Of a stretch of 64,000 bases of DNA, positions 58,934 to 64,000 are shown piece by piece. Origin of the DNA: Paludibacterium purpuratum (GTDB lineage Bacteria > Pseudomonadota > Gammaproteobacteria > Burkholderiales > Chromobacteriaceae); contig NZ_SNZP01000013.1 of NCBI RefSeq assembly GCF_004363805.1, positions 62,001 to 126,000 of the forward strand, read 5' to 3'. The position numbers and the translations under genes are program-made. Under the pieces are notes generated by a model that made no database searches, was not told the DNA's origin, and saw only the letters and a list, made by a program, of their open reading frames with translations. How positions within the stretch are numbered: position 1 is the first letter of the stretch; each line of letters opens with the position of its first letter.

Positions 58934-60460
58934 ATGACCCTTATCCGCCAGGATGACTTCATCCAGAGCATCGCCGATGCCTTTCAGTACATCAGCTATT
59001 ACCATCCCGTCGATTACATCAAGGCGTTGACCGCGGCCTACGAGCGCGAAGAGAGCACCGCCGCGCGCGACGCGATGGCCCAGATCCTGATCAACAGCCG
59101 CATGTGCGCCGAAGGCCACCGCCCGCTCTGCCAAGACACCGGGATCGCGCTGGTGTTTTTGAAGGTCGGCATGAACGTGCAGTGGGATGCCACGCTCAGC
59201 GTGCAGGAAATGGTCAACGAAGGCGTGCGCCGCGCCTATACCGACGCCGACAACAAGCTGCGCGCCTCGGTATTGACCGACCCGGCAGGTAGCCGCCGGA
59301 ACACCAAGGACAACACCCCGGCCGTGGTGCACATGGAAGTGGTGGCCGGCGATCAACTGGAAGTGATCTGCGCCGCCAAGGGCGGCGGTTCGGAAAACAA
59401 GGCCAAGTTCGTGATGCTCAACCCGTCCGACTCGATCGTCGACTGGGTGCTCAAGACCGTCCCGACCATGGGCGCCGGCTGGTGTCCGCCGGGGATTCTC
59501 GGCATCGGTATCGGCGGCACGCCGGAAAAAGCCATGCTGATGGCCAAGGAATCGCTGATGGCCCCGGTCAACATCGCCGAATTGCGCGAGAAATCCGCGA
59601 ATGGCGCCGAGTTGAGCCGTGTCGAACAGTTGCGCCTGGAATTGATGGAAAAGGTCAACGCGCTGGGTATCGGCGCCCAAGGCTTGGGCGGTCTGACCAC
59701 GGTACTCGACGTCAAGATCATGGATTACCCGACGCACGCCGCCTCGCTGCCGATCGCCATGATTCCCAACTGCGCCGCCACCCGGCACGTGCATTTCCAC
59801 CTCGATGGCAGCGGCCCGGCGAAGCTTGCCGCGCCGAGCCTGGAAGATTGGCCCGCGCTGACCTTCGACGCGTCCAAAGGCCGTCGCGTCGACCTGGATA
59901 CCATTACCCGTGAGGAAGTGGCTTCGTGGCAGCCGGGCGAAACCTTGCTGCTCAACGGTAAGTTGCTGACCGGCCGTGATGCGGCGCACAAGCGCATGAC
60001 CGACATGCTCAACCGTGGCGAGAAGCTGCCGGTGGACTTCACCAACCGCTTCATCTACTACGTCGGCCCGGTCGATCCGGTGCGCGACGAAGTGGTCGGC
60101 CCGGCCGGCCCGACGACCGCTACGCGCATGGACAAGTTCACGCGCCAAATGCTCGAACAGACAGGCCTGTTGGGCATGGTCGGCAAGTCCGAGCGCGGTC
60201 CGGCCGCCATCGAGGCCATCCGCGACAACAAGGCCGTGTATCTGATGGCCGTCGGCGGTGCCGCCTACCTGGTCTCCAAGGCCATCAAGGCCGCGCGCGT
60301 GCTGGCATTCCCCGAGCTTGGCATGGAAGCCGTCTACGAGTTCGAGGTCAAGGACATGCCGGTGACCGTGGCGGTCGACGCCTGTGGCAGCTCGGTGCAC
60401 CTGACTGGCCCGGCCGAGTGGCGCGCCCGTATCGGCAAGATCCCGGTCGTGGAAGCCTGA
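58934..60460 (+). CDS. fumA: Fumarate hydratase, class I (iron-sulfur)
   Basis: 508 residues from MTLIRQDDFIQSIADAFQYISYYHP. It is the oxygen-sensitive [4Fe-4S] class. Cluster cysteines lie in RPLCQDTG, GAGWCPPGILGIGIGGTPEKA and IPNCAATRHVHFHLDGSGPA. NKLRASVLTDPAGSRRNTKDNTPAVVH and GPTTATRMDKFTRQMLE (KPT/GPTTA anion-binding) are conserved. It interconverts fumarate and malate in the TCA cycle, linking FahA's fumarate product to central metabolism. It is monocistronic with a strong terminator at 60484. The choice among fumA/fumB symbols is conventional. Confidence 0.96.
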   Translation: MTLIRQDDFIQSIADAFQYISYYHPVDYIKALTAAYEREESTAARDAMAQILINSRMCAEGHRPLCQDTGIALVFLKVGMNVQWDATLSVQEMVNEGVRRAYTDADNKLRASVLTDPAGSRRNTKDNTPAVVHMEVVAGDQLEVICAAKGGGSENKAKFVMLNPSDSIVDWVLKTVPTMGAGWCPPGILGIGIGGTPEKAMLMAKESLMAPVNIAELREKSANGAELSRVEQLRLELMEKVNALGIGAQGLGGLTTVLDVKIMDYPTHAASLPIAMIPNCAATRHVHFHLDGSGPAKLAAPSLEDWPALTFDASKGRRVDLDTITREEVASWQPGETLLLNGKLLTGRDAAHKRMTDMLNRGEKLPVDFTNRFIYYVGPVDPVRDEVVGPAGPTTATRMDKFTRQMLEQTGLLGMVGKSERGPAAIEAIRDNKAVYLMAVGGAAYLVSKAIKAARVLAFPELGMEAVYEFEVKDMPVTVAVDACGSSVHLTGPAEWRARIGKIPVVEA

Positions 60461-60483
60461 TGTCCCTCGAATGATGGATGCTT

Positions 60484-60518
60484 AAAAACGACCGGGCGAT
60501 GCCCGGTCGTTTTTTTTG
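60484..60518 (+). terminator. Intrinsic terminator of the fumarase gene
   Basis: AAAAACGACCGGGC (60484-60497), loop GAT, GCCCGGTCGTTTTT: a long perfect stem followed by a run of eight T's. It lies 23 nt past the stop. Confidence 0.93.
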
Positions 60519-60685
60519 TTTTCGAGTGTCCTTAGGGACAGGTCCGATTGTGCCGATTGGTGAAATTATTTATATTCGCCATGTTCAGTTTAAATTTTTA
60601 GTTAATTGACGTTGCATGAGTCGATGCGACTTTCCTCCAGGCGGTTGTGCCGCACATCTCCCCTGCCATCCTTGTGGAAAACACC

Positions 60686-61348
60686 ATGGCCTTATTGACT
60701 CGTTTCACCGCCGCTCGCCGGCTGTTGCTGGCATGCTGCGTGCCGCTGTTGGCGGCCTGCGCCAGCCTGCATGCCGAAGACACCATTGGATTAGGCGTTT
60801 CCAACGTCAACTACAGCGGCACCGCCTACGATTCGGCGCTGGCGGTCGACCCTGTCACGGACAAGTCGGGCGGCGGCGAGGCGGCGATGCCTTACGGCGC
60901 AGGCGGTTTGATGTGCTGCTACAGCCTGCCGGCCAAGTGGCGCCCCGGCATCCAGGTCGAAGTCCGTCTGCTCAAGGAGAAGGTCGGCAAAACCTACAAA
61001 GAGCGCGCCTACGAACAAGACGTCTGGATCAAACAGACCGTCGAAGTTCCTCCCTATCAAGGCAGCCCCGGCACGCTGTGGATCGTCATCTATCCCGACG
61101 GGCAGGTGGCGGTGCATGCCACCAACTACGAACCGTCCAACCCCAACTGGCCCGGCAAGATCAAAGGCTGGCCGGTGCCGTCGGTCGAGTACCGGCGGAT
61201 GTTGTGGGATCGCAAGATGGATGAGCGGCTGAAAGAGAAGAGGATTTTTGAGAATGCCATCATTCAGCACCCTCAAGACAAGCAAAAATTCAGCGATGCC
61301 GTTCAATCCGTAAATGATGCAATTCAACGTTTAGGTAAACGTCCATGA
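60686..61348 (+). CDS. DUF3304 lipoprotein, predicted T6SS phospholipase immunity protein
   Basis: 220 residues. The signal peptide ends in the lipobox LLAAC (MALLTRFTAARRLLLACCVPLLAACASLH), giving a lipid-anchored periplasmic protein. The mature part has the DUF3304 pattern: NVNYSGTAYDSALAVDPVTDKSGGGEAAMPYGAGGLMCCYSLPAKWRPGIQVEVRL, then LWIVIYPDGQVAVHATNYEPSNPNWPGKIKGWPVPSVEYRR. It overlaps the phospholipase gene (ATGA). Lipoproteins next to DUF2235 effectors are typical immunity partners that protect against periplasmic lipase activity. The immunity role is inferred from position and anchor type. Confidence 0.8.
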   Translation: MALLTRFTAARRLLLACCVPLLAACASLHAEDTIGLGVSNVNYSGTAYDSALAVDPVTDKSGGGEAAMPYGAGGLMCCYSLPAKWRPGIQVEVRLLKEKVGKTYKERAYEQDVWIKQTVEVPPYQGSPGTLWIVIYPDGQVAVHATNYEPSNPNWPGKIKGWPVPSVEYRRMLWDRKMDERLKEKRIFENAIIQHPQDKQKFSDAVQSVNDAIQRLGKRP

Positions 61349-63414
61349 CGCAACTATGTGCGCCAGTTTCTTCGGCCCAAAACAATCCTTGCGACAAGGC
61401 CACATTTTTTAACGCGTACGAACTCGAGACATTGCTCCAACACGATTCCCGCGAATACCCGCCGCCCAAAAACCCGGCCGCCAGTTGCAACTACAACCTA
61501 TTCTTCGGCTTCTTCTTCGACGGCACCGGCAACAACTACGACCAGTGCATGAAAAACCCGGACATGAAGGAAGGGTTTACCAACGTGGCGCGCTTGTACG
61601 ATGCCTATCCCGGGCGTAGCGTGCCGGGCATTCTCGATGCCAGCACCGATTGGCAGCACGATGCCGACTTCTATCGCCACTTCTTCCGAGTTTATGTTCC
61701 CGGTCTCGGCACCCCGTTTCCGCAAATTCAGGATGAGGGCGGCCCGCTTGGCCTGGGCACCGGCCGCTACGGCCAGCGGCGCATTCTGTGGGGTTTGGTG
61801 CAGGCGATCAATCATCTGCACCGCTACTTTCTCGGCGACGCGTTCTTGCTGATCGAGCACAAAGAGGTGGTGGCGCTCGACCGCTCCATCGACCTCGACT
61901 GGCAGACCTTGACCAAGGCCAGTTGGCAACGCCGCATGACGGCGTCTCGGCGCGAAGACCCGCTCCCCGCCGCCTGCAAGGTGCTGCGCGACATGCTGAG
62001 CAGGCTGCACGAGCGCATCGCGCCGTTCATGAAGAAAGACGGCGTCAAACCGGCCAATGTCACCATGACCATCGTCGACAACATCTACGTCTCCTGCTTC
62101 GGTTTTTCGCGCGGGGCCGCCGAGGCGCGGGTGTTCGCCAACTGGCTGTTGCTGCTGTGCCGGCTCGACGCCGAGCTGTGCCGGGAAAAGGGCTTCGTCA
62201 ACCTGGCCGAGCATACGCTCGGCGGTTTCCCGGTCTGCTTCGACTTTCTCGGCCTGTTCGAATCCGTGGCCTCGATCGGGCTCGCCGCCTCCACGGTGCT
62301 GTTCGACGGCCACGGCGCCTGGGCCGACGCCGAACACTCGCTGCGTATCTCCCCCGCGATCAAGAAGTGCGTGCATATGGTGGCGGCGCACGAAATCCGC
62401 CGCTCGTTCCCGCTCGACAGCACCCAGATGGGCGGTGCCGGCTGCGCCGAGGAAATTCTCTACCCCGGCGCCCACTCGGACATCGGCGGCGGTTATCTGC
62501 CGCGTGCGCAAGGCCGTGGCCAAGACCCCATGGGGGCGGACATGCTATCGCGCATTCCGCTGGCCGACATGTACCGCAAAGCACGGCTGGCCGGCGTGCC
62601 GCTCAAGCCGGAGCTGAATCTGACTCGCACACAGGACCGCTTCAGCATCGATCCGACGTTGATCGCCGATTTCAACGCCTACCTGAAGCTATTCCAGGCG
62701 CCGCCCGAGGATTTCAAGGTATTGCTGCAGACACAGTACTGGCCTTACCTGGCTTGGCGGCTCGGCATGCTGGACCGGCAAGGCACGACGGCCATGGCGG
62801 CGCTGTGGCCCGGGGCCAAGGAGAGCGAACTGAAGGAATTGAGCGCGGCACACCAGCGTTTCAAGGAACACTTCGACATCTACTGCAAGTGGTACACGTT
62901 TCGCGACACCCCGCCGGTACGCTACGCGTGGGAAAAGGCCGATCCGAACCCGCCGCGTTATGCGGTGCCCTCGTTCGACCCCGCGCACGAGCGGCATTGG
63001 CAAGAACTGCTGCCGTTGATGCAAACCTTGGCCAAGGCACGCGATGCCCGGGGCATCGCCGACAGCGACTATTATCGACCGGAGGCCAACACCCTATTCG
63101 TCAAGTACGTGCACGACTCGTTTGCCGGTTTCCGGCCCTTCGGCAAGGATGTGGCCGAAGCGAGCAAAACGCTGAAACAACTGGCCAACGTGCAAGAGGG
63201 TGAAATCCCTATTTCGGCGGAGGAAGCGGCCTGGGTCAGGTCGTTCCGCCAAGGCGGCAGGCGGATGGAGGACGACCCGGACGGCTTCGAGCCGACGTGG
63301 CTCGGCGCCGGCTATCTGCGTTACCGCAAGGTCTATGCTGGCGCAGACCACCTGCAGTTGACGCGCCGGGTGCCGGTGGACGAGCGTGGACAACCGGTCA
63401 CCGACGCAGTCTGA
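61345..63414 (+). CDS. Tle1-type (DUF2235) T6SS phospholipase effector
   Basis: 689 residues. DUF2235 alpha/beta-hydrolase: the N-terminal strand FFGFFFDGTGNN (residues 53-64), the nucleophile elbow C-F-G-F-S255-R-G-A, and HSDIGGGY (H377, D379), which supplies the acid/base part. LGLFESVAS (302-310) corresponds to the position that reads FDTVA in many relatives, with Glu in place of Asp. The C-terminal ~280 residues form the amphipathic helical region thought to contact membranes. Without a signal peptide it would be delivered by a type VI secretion system via VgrG, not found here. It is coupled to the DUF3304 gene upstream. Confidence 0.85.
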   Translation: MTQLCAPVSSAQNNPCDKATFFNAYELETLLQHDSREYPPPKNPAASCNYNLFFGFFFDGTGNNYDQCMKNPDMKEGFTNVARLYDAYPGRSVPGILDASTDWQHDADFYRHFFRVYVPGLGTPFPQIQDEGGPLGLGTGRYGQRRILWGLVQAINHLHRYFLGDAFLLIEHKEVVALDRSIDLDWQTLTKASWQRRMTASRREDPLPAACKVLRDMLSRLHERIAPFMKKDGVKPANVTMTIVDNIYVSCFGFSRGAAEARVFANWLLLLCRLDAELCREKGFVNLAEHTLGGFPVCFDFLGLFESVASIGLAASTVLFDGHGAWADAEHSLRISPAIKKCVHMVAAHEIRRSFPLDSTQMGGAGCAEEILYPGAHSDIGGGYLPRAQGRGQDPMGADMLSRIPLADMYRKARLAGVPLKPELNLTRTQDRFSIDPTLIADFNAYLKLFQAPPEDFKVLLQTQYWPYLAWRLGMLDRQGTTAMAALWPGAKESELKELSAAHQRFKEHFDIYCKWYTFRDTPPVRYAWEKADPNPPRYAVPSFDPAHERHWQELLPLMQTLAKARDARGIADSDYYRPEANTLFVKYVHDSFAGFRPFGKDVAEASKTLKQLANVQEGEIPISAEEAAWVRSFRQGGRRMEDDPDGFEPTWLGAGYLRYRKVYAGADHLQLTRRVPVDERGQPVTDAV

Positions 63415-63458
63415 GCGATGCTTGGGGTATGATTTATTCGAATAAGGTATGCTTAAGG

Positions 63459-63480
63459 CGGCCGGGCTATGCTCCGGCCG
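63459..63480 (+). terminator. Probable terminator after the phospholipase gene
   Basis: CGGCCGG (63459-63465), loop of eight bases, CCGGCCG (63474-63480), followed by TTTGC. It lies 45 nt past the stop; the short T-run makes it a weak terminator. Confidence 0.5.
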
Positions 63481-63503
63481 TTTGCTATTACAAAGGAGGC
63501 GAT

Positions 63504-64000
63504 ATGGTTCGTCGTCATTACCATCCTGCCAGCATCGCACTGCACTGGCTGGTGTTCTTGCTGTTCGCCGCAGCGCTGTTGTTCATCGAACTGCGCGGCA
63601 ATGTGCCCAAGGGCGCGCCTTTGCGCGATCTGTTACGCAACTGGCACATCGATGCCGGTCTTCTGCTGTTGCTGTTCGCCTTCGTGCGCGTCGGCGCCCG
63701 CTTAGGCTTCGGCGGTCCCAAGCCGCTCGGCGCGCGCGCCCAGGCTGCCGCCGCGAGTGCCTTGCATGGTCTGTTGTACCTGGTGATGTTCCTGCTGCCG
63801 ATCACCGGCGTGGTGTTCTCGCAAGCCGGCGGCCGCGATGTCGCGCTGTTCGGCTGGATACTGCCGCATTTGGTCGCGCCCGATCCGGCGCTGCGCGCCT
63901 CGGTGCGCGATGTGCACGAGTTGCTGGGCAACGCGGTGTATTTCTTGGTCGGCATTCATGTGCTGGCGGCGCTGTGGCACCACGTGATGTTGAAGGACGA
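63504..64000 (+). CDS. Cytochrome b561, incomplete at the right edge
   Basis: At least 165 residues are readable before the window ends. The ATG at 63504 has a strong AAGGAGG five bases upstream. Four transmembrane helices are indicated (SIALHWLVFLLFAAALLFIEL, LLLLLFAFVRVGARL, LLYLVMFLLPITGVVF, VYFLVGIHVLAALWHHVML), with haem-ligand histidines in the first (IALHWL), second and fourth regions. This is the CybB type, a cytosolic-membrane b-haem electron carrier that oxidises quinol. A 12-bp palindrome TTATTCGAATAA (63434-63445) lies in its upstream region. Confidence 0.9.
   Translation, partial: MVRRHYHPASIALHWLVFLLFAAALLFIELRGNVPKGAPLRDLLRNWHIDAGLLLLLFAFVRVGARLGFGGPKPLGARAQAAAASALHGLLYLVMFLLPITGVVFSQAGGRDVALFGWILPHLVAPDPALRASVRDVHELLGNAVYFLVGIHVLAALWHHVMLKD

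Overview
The window is an ordinary-looking chromosomal segment of a GC-rich betaproteobacterium. Protein style and gene neighbourhoods (lspA-ispH, grpE-dnaK-dnaJ, glyQ-small secreted gene-glyS-gmhB-plsC, kbl-tdh, queC-queD-queE) suggest Neisseriales/Chromobacteriaceae (Chromobacterium, Pseudogulbenkiania, Paludibacterium and relatives). This placement is inferred from reading the proteins, not from a search. I saw no rRNA, tRNA, insertion sequence, integrase, prophage or CRISPR array.

Layout. 1-5.8 kb: end of lspA, ispH, a GNAT enzyme, htpG with a heat-shock-type promoter, and three minus-strand genes (SnoaL-like secreted protein, GST, SIMPL protein). 5.9-15.5 kb: the glyoxylate bypass split into aceB (with a divergent LysR gene) and aceA. 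Between them lie the agmatine-to-putrescine pair aguB-aguA with its own LysR gene, and an Amt ammonium channel. 15.9-19.7 kb: grpE-dnaK-dnaJ with sigma-32-like promoters. 19.9-25 kb: hemB, the threonine-to-glycine pair kbl-tdh, and a convergent gene for an outer-membrane monohaem cytochrome-porin fusion. 25.2-34 kb: glyQ/glyS cluster, gmhB, plsC, a YgjP-type metallopeptidase, gloA, an NhaD-type antiporter and mpl. 34-41.7 kb (all minus): a serine/threonine-type transporter, pflB behind an atypical PilZ gene, serB, and queE-queD-queC, where QueD carries three T-fold modules. 41.9-48.7 kb: a lipid kinase, two Old Yellow Enzyme genes (one degenerate), a nitroreductase behind tandem palindromic operators, a GNAT enzyme, and fahA-maiA for tyrosine breakdown. 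48.7-55.9 kb: an orphan antitoxin-like gene and the complete hut regulon (hutC divergent from hutUHGID). 55.9-64 kb: a small gene with a possible double-glycine leader, a DnaQ-like exonuclease plus a cNMP/CBS/DUF294 protein, class I fumarase, a predicted T6SS phospholipase with a lipoprotein immunity partner, and the start of a cytochrome b561 gene.

The genes describe a metabolically flexible heterotroph. It uses amino acids (histidine, threonine/glycine, tyrosine, agmatine) and acetate or fatty acids via the glyoxylate shunt, and can use pyruvate formate-lyase under low oxygen. The most interesting items are the cytochrome-porin fusion, the triple T-fold QueD, the DUF3304/DUF2235 effector pair, the TAGAC-N5-GTCTA operator cluster, the hairpin covering a Shine-Dalgarno-like run before dnaJ, and the small double-glycine-leader candidate.
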